Assembly (NCBI GenBank): GCA_903934195.1 | Contig: CAIZMV010000034.1 | Coordinates: 1 to 64,000 of the forward strand | Length of the DNA stretch: 64,000 bases | DNA from: an uncultured Acidimicrobiaceae bacterium | Lineage (GTDB): Bacteria; Actinomycetota; Acidimicrobiia; Acidimicrobiales; Ilumatobacteraceae | Reading direction: 5' to 3' | Shown here: piece after piece, positions 9,380 to 18,523 of the stretch | Numbering within the stretch: position 1 is the first letter of the stretch | Layout of the letters: each line of letters opens with the position of its first letter | Position numbers and translations under genes: made by a program | Notes under the pieces: model-generated | Database searches by the model: none | What the model was told of the DNA's origin: nothing | The model's input: the letters and a program-made list of their open reading frames with translations, nothing else

Positions 9380-10129
9380 ATGGAAGTTTCACTAAAAGGC
9401 AAAGTCGCACTCGTTACGGGAGCATCACGAGGAATTGGTCTGGCGATTGCCAAGACATTCGCAGAATCAGGCGCGAGCGTCATGATGGTCTCTCGCAAGA
9501 TTGATGAATCAGCAATGGAAGGTATTGAAGGCGAAGTTGCTATTCGTCCGGCCAATGTTGGAGACCCAACTGCCGCTACTGATGTTGTTCGCGAAACTAT
9601 TGCAAAGTTCGGGCGCCTTGACATTTTGGTCAACAACGCTGCAACCAACCCGTACTACGGACCAACAATGGGCGTCGATGAAGGTCGTTATGACAAGACT
9701 TTTCAAATCAACCTGAAGGCTCCATTGCAGTGGACACAAGCTGCATACGAGGCCGCATTCAAAGAGAACCCTGGCGTGATTATCAATATTGCATCGGTAG
9801 GTGGACTTCGAACCGATGGCGGCGGACTTGGCGTCTACAACTTGACCAAAGCTGCGTTGATTCACTTCACGCGTCAACTTGCCAGTGAGATTGGTCCGAA
9901 CAGGGTCATTGGAATTGCGCCCGGATTAGTAAAGACAGATTTCGCAGGGTTCTTGGTTGAGAACTTTGGTGACAAGATTGCCGCAACTGTTCCTTTGAAG
10001 CGTCTAGGTGAACCAGAGGACATAGCCAACTTCGCTACGTTCCTTGCATCAGATTCCGCGAGTTGGATAACCGGAGAAACCTATGTCATTGACGGTGGCG
10101 CCGGGCTCAACACCTCGAACGCCGGTTAA
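9380..10129 (+). CDS. Short-chain dehydrogenase/reductase (SDR)
   Basis: This is a classical SDR of 249 aa. The cofactor motif TGASRGIG is at residues ~14-21 and NNAAT is near 90. The catalytic Ser-Tyr-Lys set is carried by NIASVGG and YNLTKAA (about 140-160), and the C-terminus ISG-like VIDGGAGL is typical. It resembles DHRS4/FabG-like carbonyl reductases; the substrate is unknown. It overlaps the 3' end of the convergent menE by 4 bp. Placement at the edge of the menaquinone cluster is not evidence for a role there. Confidence 0.87.
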   Translation: MEVSLKGKVALVTGASRGIGLAIAKTFAESGASVMMVSRKIDESAMEGIEGEVAIRPANVGDPTAATDVVRETIAKFGRLDILVNNAATNPYYGPTMGVDEGRYDKTFQINLKAPLQWTQAAYEAAFKENPGVIINIASVGGLRTDGGGLGVYNLTKAALIHFTRQLASEIGPNRVIGIAPGLVKTDFAGFLVENFGDKIAATVPLKRLGEPEDIANFATFLASDSASWITGETYVIDGGAGLNTSNAG

Positions 10130-11292
10130 GGCTTCTTCAAACTCTCCACAAGTAACGAGCGCTGCGGTTTGCCAAGCGCGGTTCTAGGAATTTCACTGAC
10201 GATATGAAGTTGTCGCGGAGCGCAATGTGCGGGAAGTGTCTGTTTGACATGAGCCCGAACTGCATTTAATGAGGGTTTGTCTGTGCTTGTCGTGACTAGC
10301 CACACGTGAACTGCGTGACCCCATTCGGGGTCTGGAACGCCCGCAACACAGAGGTCGGTAACGTCTGGAAAATCACGTAGAGCATCCTCCACGTTGTCTG
10401 GCCAAATATTCTCGCCGCCAGAAATAATGAGGTCACTGTCGCGACCCTCTATCTGCAGCACTCCATCATCTGATATCGACCCTCTGTCGCCCGTGCGGAA
10501 CCAACCATTGCTATCAAGAGGCACGGAGCCATCACGATACGCGCGCAGCAGCATTGGTGCTTTTATGTAGACGATGGAATCTCGAATTTCTAACTCAACA
10601 CCCCGAAGTGCCTTGCCGTTGTACACAACGCCGCTACCTGATTCAGTTAACCCATAGGTGGTAACGCAATTTGCTGGCAACTGCGAAGCTTGACGCGACC
10701 CGCCCAAGACAATGGTGCGGAACAACGATGGGTCAATCCTTTGAAGCGCTGTAGAAACAAGTGACACAAGAGTGGCGCCTGATTTGGCTGCTTCTTCGTA
10801 CGAGACTGGTGAAAAACTCGGCACGGGAATAAGGGAAGTACCCATAATGAGAGAACGTGTAATGACTGAAAGTCCGCCCACGTGCGAAGGTGGAAGGCAA
10901 GCGAGCCACGTATCGCGCAGGGAAACGTTCAGTCGTTCAGTGGTTGCTCGGGCGCTTGCTTCTACGGCTGACATGGTCAGCACTGCAGCCTTCGCAACGC
11001 CAGAGGTTCCACTGGTTGCTACAACGACGGCATCACCTGGTTCAACGGGTAGTCCATCAACGCGCGTGTCGCCGTCAATGGTGGCCATGATTGTCGGTTT
11101 GACCACGTTAAGTATGAGTTCACGAGCCGCGAGAGGCAGCCGTTGATCAAGTGGGAAGATGGCATCATCGTTGTCCCAGGCACGCGACAGACGGTCAACG
11201 AAAAGTTGGCTGTTTGCCATATCAAGACATACCAACTCGTTCACGTATCTAGCGTACGACTCGTGCGACACTAGAGACATGACTTCTCCCAT
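10126..11292 (-). CDS. menE: o-Succinylbenzoate-CoA ligase (MenE-like)
   Basis: The gene encodes an ANL-superfamily adenylating enzyme of 388 aa, a compact length typical of actinobacterial MenE. The P-loop-like ATSGTSGVAKAAVLT is near residue 90 and YGLTESG near 218. FRTGDRG and GRDSDLIISGGENIWP mark the hinge, and the catalytic Lys is in TALGKPQRS near the C-terminus. MenE activates o-succinylbenzoate for ring closure by MenB, which is not in this window. Assignment rests on divergent placement against menA and proximity to menH, D, F and G; a general acyl-CoA ligase is the alternative. Two ATG starts are possible, 11292 (GAAGGG upstream) and 11280 (GGAGAA upstream). Either one overlaps or abuts the divergent menA start. 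Confidence 0.8.
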   Translation of the reverse strand: MGEVMSLVSHESYARYVNELVCLDMANSQLFVDRLSRAWDNDDAIFPLDQRLPLAARELILNVVKPTIMATIDGDTRVDGLPVEPGDAVVVATSGTSGVAKAAVLTMSAVEASARATTERLNVSLRDTWLACLPPSHVGGLSVITRSLIMGTSLIPVPSFSPVSYEEAAKSGATLVSLVSTALQRIDPSLFRTIVLGGSRQASQLPANCVTTYGLTESGSGVVYNGKALRGVELEIRDSIVYIKAPMLLRAYRDGSVPLDSNGWFRTGDRGSISDDGVLQIEGRDSDLIISGGENIWPDNVEDALRDFPDVTDLCVAGVPDPEWGHAVHVWLVTTSTDKPSLNAVRAHVKQTLPAHCAPRQLHIVSEIPRTALGKPQRSLLVESLKKP

Positions 11293-12184
11293 AAACCCTT
11301 CAAGCCTCGGATGGAAGAAATGGATTCTTGGCGCTCGACCACGTACGTTGCCGGCAGCGATCGTGCCTGTGCTTGTTGGTGTTGCATGCGCAAGTGGTGC
11401 GCCAACCCCCGTCTGGTGGCGTGGAGTCTTGGCGGGCGTGGTTAGTTTGGCTCTACAAGTGGGTGTTAATTACGCCAATGATTATTCAGACGGCGTGAAG
11501 GGGACTGATGCAGTTCGTGTTGGCCCTTTACGTCTGGTTGGGTCTGGCGCGGCAACCGCCTCGCACGTTAAAAGAGCTGCGTTCATAATGTTTGGAATTG
11601 CAGCATGTGCCGGACTGGCGCTTGCCCTAATGACATCACTTTGGTTGGTGTTGGTTGGTGCCTTAGCGATCGTTGCAGCGTGGACCTACACAGGCGGACC
11701 GCGACCATACGGCTATGCAGGATGGGGTGAAGTATTTGTCTTTATCTTTTTCGGAGTAGTGGCAACTACTGGGTCTGAGTTTGTAGTTTCAGAAAAGTTC
11801 ACATGGGCCGGAGTTGTAGCCAGCGTTGCTGTCGGATGTATTGCATGTTCTTTACTTGTGATCAACAATCTGCGAGATATCCCCGGTGACACCGTTGCTG
11901 GTAAGAACACCCTTGCGGTGAAACTAGGCGACGCGAACACTCGCAAGTTCTTCGCGCTGTTAGTTGTTCTCGCGGCGTTATCCATTTGCGCGACCGCAGT
12001 TTTGTTGAGTGCCTACGCGCTATTTGGTCTTGTGGGAATAGTTGTACTTCGACCAGCGCTCGAAGCGCTCGCACGTGGCGCAAAAGGGAAAGATCTGATC
12101 ATTGTTCTTGGCAATGTTGGTCGAGCGCAGTTGGTCTTGGGAATCACTTTTGGTGCAGGGATTGCACTTTCAATCGTTCCGTAG
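11279..12184 (+). CDS. menA: 1,4-Dihydroxy-2-naphthoate polyprenyltransferase MenA
   Basis: This membrane UbiA-family enzyme attaches the polyprenyl chain to DHNA, giving demethylmenaquinone. It has 301 aa and about eight hydrophobic helices. The N-terminal signature GARPRTLPAA is at 18-27. The first Asp-rich motif is NDYSDGVKGTD (67-77), and the second is NLRDIPGD with downstream GKNTLAVKLG near 200. The ATG at 11279 sits on a CATG shared with the second possible menE start, so any Shine-Dalgarno is weak (GAGA). The 3' end overlaps the convergent menH by 15 bp. Confidence 0.93.
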   Translation: MTSPINPSSLGWKKWILGARPRTLPAAIVPVLVGVACASGAPTPVWWRGVLAGVVSLALQVGVNYANDYSDGVKGTDAVRVGPLRLVGSGAATASHVKRAAFIMFGIAACAGLALALMTSLWLVLVGALAIVAAWTYTGGPRPYGYAGWGEVFVFIFFGVVATTGSEFVVSEKFTWAGVVASVAVGCIACSLLVINNLRDIPGDTVAGKNTLAVKLGDANTRKFFALLVVLAALSICATAVLLSAYALFGLVGIVVLRPALEALARGAKGKDLIIVLGNVGRAQLVLGITFGAGIALSIVP

Positions 12185-12895
12185 AACTATCGAGTCAAGT
12201 AGCTTGCCGACAACTGTCGGGTTTTCTAAGTGAACGGTATGCCCGACATCTGGAACCACAGTTACATCTCCCGATTGAAGAAGTGGCTGCATGTCCTTCG
12301 CAATTGCAGTGAACTTCGCGTCCGTTTCGCCAACAATTAGATGAACCGGCATTGAAAGCTTGTGTAAGTGAGACCATTGAGATTCCTGAGTGCCTGTCCC
12401 TGCAAAGCGCAATGAGTCTGCAAGGCCCTTCGCGCTGTTTCGAAGCCGATTGTCTTTTTGGTTAGTGCTGTCGGTCAATCCTGCGAAAATGGGAAGCGCC
12501 AACCACTCATCAATGAATGCATGTGTACCAATCTTTTCAATTCGTTCAGCTAGTTCGTTGTCGCTATTACGTCGTGCAATTCTTTCGGTCTCGGTTGCGA
12601 GTCCTGGAGTACCGCTAATGAGCACCAACTGAGAAACCAAGTGAGGGTGCAGTAAAGCTACGTGTAGAGCCATGCGTGCCCCCATTGAGTATCCGACGAG
12701 AATGCCAGGTTGCATCGCTATGGCGATGTCGTCTGCACATTGAGGAAGGGAACGGGCGCCGTTGTGGTTAGTGCCATGACCAGGCGCATCTAGGCATAGT
12801 GGCGAGAAACCTGAATGCATTGCCTGCAAAACAGGAGACCATGATTCACCTGTCTGTGTGAATCCGTGAAGAAAGGTTACGAAGGGCGTGGTCAA
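12170..12895 (-). CDS. menH: Alpha/beta hydrolase, probable SHCHC synthase MenH
   Basis: The 241-aa alpha/beta-hydrolase has the N-terminal oxyanion-hole motif LHGFTQTG. The nucleophile elbow is GYSMGA with Ser70, and the catalytic His lies in DVGHTVHLENP near the C-terminus. MenH eliminates pyruvate from the MenD product SEPHCHC. Length, motifs and location between menA and menD support this; a generic hydrolase cannot be excluded. It starts with TTG at 12895, overlapping the stop of the upstream frnE-like gene (TTGA), so both are probably translated from one message. Confidence 0.8.
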   Translation of the reverse strand: MTTPFVTFLHGFTQTGESWSPVLQAMHSGFSPLCLDAPGHGTNHNGARSLPQCADDIAIAMQPGILVGYSMGARMALHVALLHPHLVSQLVLISGTPGLATETERIARRNSDNELAERIEKIGTHAFIDEWLALPIFAGLTDSTNQKDNRLRNSAKGLADSLRFAGTGTQESQWSHLHKLSMPVHLIVGETDAKFTAIAKDMQPLLQSGDVTVVPDVGHTVHLENPTVVGKLLDSIVLRND

Positions 12896-13539
12896 CGGGT
12901 CAACGCTCGCTCTAAGACATTGACAAACACGTCGACATCTTGCGCGCCGGGAATGAGAAAACGGTCGTCGATAACGAATGAAGGAACCGCAGTTATTTCG
13001 CGCATAGCTGCACCTTGTAAATCTTGTTGGACGGCATCAAAACCTTCGTCTGTGTCTAGCCAGGCTCGAATGGTTTCGCCATCTAGACCGACTTCAGTTG
13101 CGCATTGAGCAACGACATCTGCATCGCCAACGTTGAGCCCATCGGAAAAGTACGCCTTCATGAGGCGCTCTTTGAAGATCGCTTGTGTGACAGCCCCGTG
13201 ATGTTCAAGAACCCAGTGCAACGCACGGTGAGCCAGAATGGTGTTAGCCCGCAACGCGATATCCATCTTGAACTCAATATTGTCGGCGGCTGCGACATTG
13301 GTGACATGGTTCAAAATCTGTTCGGCTCGCTCACGCCCTCCAAACTTCTTGGCATAGCCCTCAACTACTGGAGTTGGTTGCCCAACTGGGGCTGAGGGAT
13401 CCAGTTGGTACGCCTTGAAGACGACTTCAATTGGTTCGGTAATGCCCTTCTGTCTGAGGACTTCTATGGCGTTGTCAAACCGGCGCTTTCCTATGAAGCA
13501 CCAAGGGCATACGACGTCGGACCAGATTTCTACACGCAT
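12892..13539 (-). CDS. DsbA-family FrnE-like oxidoreductase
   Basis: The protein has a thioredoxin fold with the DsbA-type helical insert, 215 aa from the ATG at 13539. The redox motif CPWC is at residues 11-14 immediately after the first strand (MRVEIWSDVV), as in FrnE/2-hydroxychromene-isomerase-like proteins. There is no signal peptide, so it is cytoplasmic; FrnE proteins act in disulfide handling under stress. An alternative ATG at 13560 adds SPIVSP and would overlap the divergent menD start. The extra residues are encoded by a 12-bp tandem duplication. It is translationally coupled to menH downstream. Confidence 0.85.
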   Translation of the reverse strand: MRVEIWSDVVCPWCFIGKRRFDNAIEVLRQKGITEPIEVVFKAYQLDPSAPVGQPTPVVEGYAKKFGGRERAEQILNHVTNVAAADNIEFKMDIALRANTILAHRALHWVLEHHGAVTQAIFKERLMKAYFSDGLNVGDADVVAQCATEVGLDGETIRAWLDTDEGFDAVQQDLQGAAMREITAVPSFVIDDRFLIPGAQDVDVFVNVLERALTR

Positions 13540-13561
13540 AGGTGACACGATAGGTGACATG
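13538..13561. repeat. Two tandem 12-bp units across the frnE/menD divergent starts
   Basis: Units 13538-13549 (ATAGGTGACACG) and 13550-13561 (ATAGGTGACATG) match at 11 of 12 bases. The second unit carries the menD ATG (13559) and, on the other strand, the longer frnE ATG (13560). Each unit contains AGGTG, a possible Shine-Dalgarno for menD. The duplication adds four in-frame codons to the long form of frnE. Confidence 0.8.
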
Positions 13562-15241
13562 AGTTCTTATGGCGACACTGCAGCCACATTTAGCGCAACA
13601 TTGGTCGACGAATGGGTGCGTCAAGGGGTGCGTCATGCAGTGGTTGCTCCCGGTAGCCGGAGCACTCCACTTGCAGTTGCCTTGGCGATGAACGATGCCA
13701 TTGAGGTTCATATCTTTCATGATGAGCGCAGTGCTTCTTTTGCTGCCCTAGGAATCGGAACAGCCTCCGGTGTTCCTGCTGTTCTGTTGTGCTCTTCTGG
13801 CACAGCTGGCACTCATTTTCATGCTGCAGTAGTTGAGGCTCATCAGAGCGATGTTCCCATGATTGTCTGTACGGCAGATCGTCCACCAGAGTTGCGAGAC
13901 GTTGCAGCGGCGCAAACCATTGACCAGACGCATCTATTTGGATCTGCAGTTCGTTGGTTTCATGACCCTGGCGTGCCAACGCGTGATGCTGCAATGACCT
14001 GGCGATCACTAGCTGCCCGCACCGTGCAAGCAGCAGTAGGACTGCATCCTGGTCCTGTTCATCTCAACCTTCCATTCCGTGAACCACTCACCGGCGACGT
14101 AGTCGACATGCCGCCACCTCGTGAAAAGAAATGGTCAGACGTCATTCACTTGGGACCATCTGAAAACCAAGATGTATCCGTCATTGTCTCTGCCATTAGT
14201 GGACGTAGAGGAGTCGTCGTTGCAGGTCGTGGGGCGAGCCGCGAGGTGTTGTCGTTGGCGCAGTCTCTTGGATGGCCAATCTTTGCAGATGCTGTGAGCG
14301 GAGTGCGGGAAACCAACAGTGCGGTAATCATCGGCTTTGATGCAATTCTTCGTTCAGAGAAGTTTGCATCGATGCATATTCCTGAAGTTGTGTTGCGAAT
14401 AGGTGCACCACCGGCATCGAAAGTTTTGGCCCAGTGGGTGTCGAAAATTGATTGCCCGGTTATTCAAGTTCGTTCATCGAGCATGGTGATTGATCCTGAT
14501 CACAAGGTTCAATTCACACTCATTGGTGATGTTGACTCGGCGACTCGGACGCTCGCGTCTGTAGCAACTGCTTGCGATAAGTCTTGGCTGACAAGTTGGT
14601 CTAAAGCGGAAGTCGCTGCGCAACAAGTGATGTCGGATTGGACGTCTGAGAACTTCAGTGAACCATCGATAGCAAGAACTGTCACGTCGGCGATGACAGT
14701 CGGGTCCCATTTAGTTGTGTCGTCATCGATGCCGATTCGTGATGTTGAGTGGTTTGGCACCACAACCTCTGGCGTTACTGTGCATTCAAACCGAGGAACT
14801 AACGGTATTGATGGTGTTGTTAGTACGGCGGTTGGCGTTTCATTAGCTACCAAGGCTCGGGTAACGCTTCTGATTGGAGACATTGCGTGTCTTCATGATT
14901 CCAATGGTTTGTGGGCTCTTAATCGTCGCGATGTTGACCTCACAATCGTTGTCACTAACAACGATGGCGGAAGTATCTTCTCATTCCTTCCTCAAGCCCA
15001 GATAGTCAGTAACTCACACTTCGAACTGTTGTACGGAACCCCGCACGGCGCATCTTTCGAACATTTAGCAGCCACCCATGGCATTGCCTTTGAACGTGTA
15101 ACGACAGTGAGCGAACTAGCGGCGACATTGCAGCACGGCGGAACGCGTATCATCGAAGTTCCGTGTGACCGTTTCTCCAATGTCTCTCAACACGAAGCGT
15201 TACAGTCAGCAGTTGTCGCTGCTGTGGAAGCTACGGCCTGA
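13559..15241 (+). CDS. menD: SEPHCHC synthase MenD
   Basis: This thiamin-diphosphate enzyme condenses isochorismate with 2-oxoglutarate, the first committed menaquinone step. It has 560 aa, matching family length. APGSRSTPL near residue 30 and CSSGTAG near 80 are characteristic of the N-terminal domain. The C-terminal ThDP-binding domain includes GDIACLHDSNGL and NNDGGSIF (about 440-475). The ATG at 13559 is taken because homologous sequence begins here; the frame extending to 13415 runs antisense to frnE. Its end overlaps the convergent menF stop by 11 bp. Confidence 0.95.
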   Translation: MSSYGDTAATFSATLVDEWVRQGVRHAVVAPGSRSTPLAVALAMNDAIEVHIFHDERSASFAALGIGTASGVPAVLLCSSGTAGTHFHAAVVEAHQSDVPMIVCTADRPPELRDVAAAQTIDQTHLFGSAVRWFHDPGVPTRDAAMTWRSLAARTVQAAVGLHPGPVHLNLPFREPLTGDVVDMPPPREKKWSDVIHLGPSENQDVSVIVSAISGRRGVVVAGRGASREVLSLAQSLGWPIFADAVSGVRETNSAVIIGFDAILRSEKFASMHIPEVVLRIGAPPASKVLAQWVSKIDCPVIQVRSSSMVIDPDHKVQFTLIGDVDSATRTLASVATACDKSWLTSWSKAEVAAQQVMSDWTSENFSEPSIARTVTSAMTVGSHLVVSSSMPIRDVEWFGTTTSGVTVHSNRGTNGIDGVVSTAVGVSLATKARVTLLIGDIACLHDSNGLWALNRRDVDLTIVVTNNDGGSIFSFLPQAQIVSNSHFELLYGTPHGASFEHLAATHGIAFERVTTVSELAATLQHGGTRIIEVPCDRFSNVSQHEALQSAVVAAVEATA

Positions 15242-16454
15242 TAATTGCTGAAAGCATGGCCTGGAACTTGGCCTGTGTCTCTGCTAATTCCGCATACGGA
15301 TCACTGTCTGCAACAATTCCACCACCGGCGAATAGCCGAGCAGTTCGCTTATCTGTTGACAATTCAGCACACCTGATAGTCACTGCGAATATTCCGTCAC
15401 CACTGGCATCCATGTAACCCACCGCACCTCCGTAGTACCCGCGATTAAGTCCTTCAGTCTTTTCTATAAACGCCAGTGCTTCTGTTGACGGATGACCACC
15501 TAACGCTGGTGTAGGGCAGAGAGCGCGCACGAGGGGAAACACATGCGATGGTGGTTCTGTCAGTGCGCCTTCAATTGCGGTGCCTAGGTGTTGAACATTT
15601 GCGACCGTAACCACAGATGGTTCTGCTTCCCAATCGAGATAGGAGCAGAAAGGCAACAAGGTGTCATGCACCATGTCAATAACGATTCTGTGTTCAATTT
15701 GGTTCTTGGTGCTAGCCACCAATTCTTCAGCGAGCCGAGTATCGGTTGTTTGGTCTCCAGTGCGTGGCGCTGTGCCAGCAAGCGGATGGCTCCTGACTGT
15801 TGACCCTTCTACGGATACCAATAGTTCTGGCGAAGCACCAATGATGTTGTTAACGCAGTACCTGTAGCTAGATCCAAAAGATGCGCGAAGACGAAGAAGA
15901 ATCGAATGGACATCAATAGGGTCATCTGCGTGCACTTCGATGTCGCGTGCGATAACAGCTTTCTGGATTGATCCGGCTCGCACAGCATCTCTTGCTTGTA
16001 CGACGGCATCGAGATAATGACCGACGGCAGTCTTAGGCGCAACGCGATAAGAGTTGCTGTTTGGACGCGGAGGCGGGGAAGTGATTGCTGAAGCAATTGC
16101 TTGATGAAACTTCTCGTCTGTGAGGTCATCTTCTGACTCACCAATCATGGTGACTGTTGGGTCTTGTCCGTCAGTTTTTCGAAGGATTATTCGGGGCAAA
16201 ATGAATTCGGCTGGTTGGGAGGGGGAGAACGGCACCAGTGCAAAGAGAACCGGGCCCCGATTCATCAGGCGTGAATCAGAAAGTCGACTGGGACTTAGTG
16301 AGGTAAGGAAGGACATTGCGACTTTCTCAGAGACGCTCTGAATTGCTTCGCGTCCTGCAACCCCGATGCCATCGCGTACGAAAAGAAAACCATCGCCACG
16401 ACACACTGTGTTTAGATCGAATTGTTCTGTCAGTGATGCAGATCGAAAAATCAT
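15231..16454 (-). CDS. menF: Isochorismate synthase MenF
   Basis: The gene encodes a chorismate-binding enzyme of 407 aa converting chorismate to isochorismate, which feeds MenD. The C-terminal catalytic region shows KAVIARDIEV (general-base Lys near 163), LAGTAPRTGD, HRIVIDMVHD, PTPALGGHPS and GYYGGAVGYMD. The N-terminal ~130 residues are divergent, as usual. It could feed salicylate or siderophore routes in other contexts, but adjacency to menD and coupling to menG favour menaquinone. The start overlaps the menG stop by 4 bp (16451-16454), indicating a menG-menF operon. Confidence 0.92.
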   Translation of the reverse strand: MIFRSASLTEQFDLNTVCRGDGFLFVRDGIGVAGREAIQSVSEKVAMSFLTSLSPSRLSDSRLMNRGPVLFALVPFSPSQPAEFILPRIILRKTDGQDPTVTMIGESEDDLTDEKFHQAIASAITSPPPRPNSNSYRVAPKTAVGHYLDAVVQARDAVRAGSIQKAVIARDIEVHADDPIDVHSILLRLRASFGSSYRYCVNNIIGASPELLVSVEGSTVRSHPLAGTAPRTGDQTTDTRLAEELVASTKNQIEHRIVIDMVHDTLLPFCSYLDWEAEPSVVTVANVQHLGTAIEGALTEPPSHVFPLVRALCPTPALGGHPSTEALAFIEKTEGLNRGYYGGAVGYMDASGDGIFAVTIRCAELSTDKRTARLFAGGGIVADSDPYAELAETQAKFQAMLSAIIRP

Positions 16455-17179
16455 GATTTGTTACGAGTGCCAACCATCAATTGAGTGAGGCCGCCAGACA
16501 ATTGTGTGTGTACCGCGTCAGAGAAGCCGGCGCGCTGAAGTTGGGCTACGAGGACAGATCTATCGGGTAGGTAGGCAATGCTGCGTGGCAGATATCGATA
16601 CGCAGCGGCGTCGCTGAGCAACGCTCCGATGCGTGGCACAATCTTGCCGAAGTAAATGTTGTTACCAAAGCGAATGATGGGGTTATGAGGAACTCCAACA
16701 TCGAGAAGTGCGATTCGACCACCAGGTCTGATCACTCGAGCGCATTCTGTGAAGAAGACTTCAAGGTCAACCAAGTTGCGAAGCGCAAAGCCACAAATGA
16801 TTCCGTCAACAGAGTGAGACGGAATTGGAAGACGCAAGATGTCTGCTTGGGTGCGTGGCGCATTGCTTCGGTCGTTTGCCAACATGCCAAACGAAAGATC
16901 GATTGCGATTGGACGAAGTTGCGCACGACGCAAGTCGATGCATAGGTCTCCGGTGCCAGCTGCCAAATCGAGCACTGTCGAGTTCGGCGGTAGCGCCAGA
17001 TCTCTCACTGCTCTTCTGCGCCACCGAGTGTCGAGGCGAAAAGTCATGATGCGATTGACAAGGTCATAACGCGGTGCAATGGCGTCGAACATCTTGCGAA
17101 CCATCTGCGATTTGTCTTCGCCCTGGGGCAAAGAGGACGTATCCCATGAGGACGGTGTCTGAGGTTCTGATGGGTTCAC
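16451..17179 (-). CDS. menG: Demethylmenaquinone methyltransferase MenG/UbiE
   Basis: The gene encodes a SAM-dependent C-methyltransferase of 242 aa performing the last menaquinone step. The family opening KSQMVRKMFDAIAPRYD is near residue 23-39, SAM motif I is VLDLAAGTGD near 68, and GFALRNLVD is near 130. The start is GTG at 17179. It is first in the two-gene minus-strand unit with menF. The divergent acyl-CoA dehydrogenase begins 105 bp away, leaving room for two promoters. Confidence 0.94.
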   Translation of the reverse strand: MNPSEPQTPSSWDTSSLPQGEDKSQMVRKMFDAIAPRYDLVNRIMTFRLDTRWRRRAVRDLALPPNSTVLDLAAGTGDLCIDLRRAQLRPIAIDLSFGMLANDRSNAPRTQADILRLPIPSHSVDGIICGFALRNLVDLEVFFTECARVIRPGGRIALLDVGVPHNPIIRFGNNIYFGKIVPRIGALLSDAAAYRYLPRSIAYLPDRSVLVAQLQRAGFSDAVHTQLSGGLTQLMVGTRNKS

Positions 17180-17284
17180 AATGCAAGGCTAAGGGTGGCA
17201 GGGGATTCACCCAAGTACGACTCGCTGATTTTGGTCACGGCACAGCAGAATGGGCTTTCATCCGATCCACTGGGAGGACCCCTC

Positions 17285-18523
17285 ATGATTGATTTCACCC
17301 TTGCCCCTGAACACGAAGAGATTCGTAATCGAGTTCGTGACTTTGTAGACAATGTCATTAAGCCAGCTATGGAGCCATTTGGCCATCGTGATGACATGGC
17401 GCCTGAAAAGCACAGCGAGTATGTGCGTGAGTTGATTAATCTTCGCAAGAAAGCCGTCGAGGCTGGACTGTGGCTGCCGCACATGCCAAAAGAATGGGGC
17501 GGTATGGGGCTCGGCCATGTGGCCTTGGCAATGGTGCAGGCTGAATCTGCCAAGACTCGCGTTGGACCATGGGTCTTCAACTGCTCGGCTCCGGACGAAG
17601 GCAACATGCACACTTTGCTTCATTGGGCAACAGATGAACAAAAAGAGAAGTACCTAAAGCCGCTTCTCAACGGTGTGTCCTCATCTTGTTTTGCAATGAC
17701 AGAGCCTGAAGTTGCAGGATCTGATCCGACATTGATTCGTACAAACGCAATTAAAGACGGTGATGAATGGATCATCAATGGTCATAAGTGGTTCATCTCT
17801 GGTGCGCGTCGTGCAAAATTTGCAATCCTGATTGCTCGCACTGAGATGGATGTTCCGCCAGGTTCTCGCGGTGCAAATACAGCTTTCATCATCGACCTTC
17901 CCACTAAGGGATGGAACGATGTCCGTGAAATTGAAACGATGCATGGAGCAACTGGCCACTCTGAGATCGTGATTGAAGATCTTCGTGTACACGATTCCCA
18001 AATCCTTGGTGGACGAGGCAATGGTCACCGTCTTGGTCAGTATCGACTCGGACCTGCTCGTTTGGCTCACTGCATGCGCTGGGTGGCTCAAGCCGAAACA
18101 GCTCTCGACATGATGGTTGCACGATCTCTCGAGCGTTATTCGCACGGATCTCTTCTTGCTGAGAAGCAGGGAATTCAATGGCTAATCGCAGACTCCGCTA
18201 TGGAGATCTACCAGTGCAAATTGATGATTCTTCATGCTGCATCGAAGATTGATGCAGGAGAGGACTTCCGTCAGGAAGTTTCAATGTCAAAGCATTTTGT
18301 GGCTAACAGCCTGAACCGAATCATCGACAGAGCTATTCAGGTTCATGGTGCGCTCGGTTATTCAACTGATACTCCGCTTGCAGGCATGATGCAGAACGCA
18401 CGTTGGGCCAGATTCGCAGACGGCGCAGATGAAATTCACCAGATGCGTATTGCTGAAATCACAATCAAGTCGTACACAGACACAGGTAGCACTCGCGGTG
18501 CTACAGGTAACTTGCCGCTCTAG
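17285..18523 (+). CDS. Acyl-CoA dehydrogenase
   Basis: This FAD-dependent acyl-CoA dehydrogenase of 412 aa probably catalyses the first beta-oxidation step. AMTEPEVAGSDPT and the adjacent WIINGHKWFISGA flavin-binding segment are near residues 135-175. The C-terminal helical domain has QVHGALGYSTDTPL and ARFADGADEIHQM. The latter is closer to ACAD10/11-type enzymes than to short-chain ones. GGAGG lies 8 bases before the ATG at 17285, which decides the start. It converges with the acyl-CoA synthetase with a 4-bp overlap, so the pair likely acts on the same acyl substrates. Confidence 0.92.
   Translation: MIDFTLAPEHEEIRNRVRDFVDNVIKPAMEPFGHRDDMAPEKHSEYVRELINLRKKAVEAGLWLPHMPKEWGGMGLGHVALAMVQAESAKTRVGPWVFNCSAPDEGNMHTLLHWATDEQKEKYLKPLLNGVSSSCFAMTEPEVAGSDPTLIRTNAIKDGDEWIINGHKWFISGARRAKFAILIARTEMDVPPGSRGANTAFIIDLPTKGWNDVREIETMHGATGHSEIVIEDLRVHDSQILGGRGNGHRLGQYRLGPARLAHCMRWVAQAETALDMMVARSLERYSHGSLLAEKQGIQWLIADSAMEIYQCKLMILHAASKIDAGEDFRQEVSMSKHFVANSLNRIIDRAIQVHGALGYSTDTPLAGMMQNARWARFADGADEIHQMRIAEITIKSYTDTGSTRGATGNLPL

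Noticed and set aside
15300..16400. Plus-strand ORFs inside menF and other genes
   Set aside because: They are shadows of strong coding frames on the other strand, with no Shine-Dalgarno or recognisable domain.
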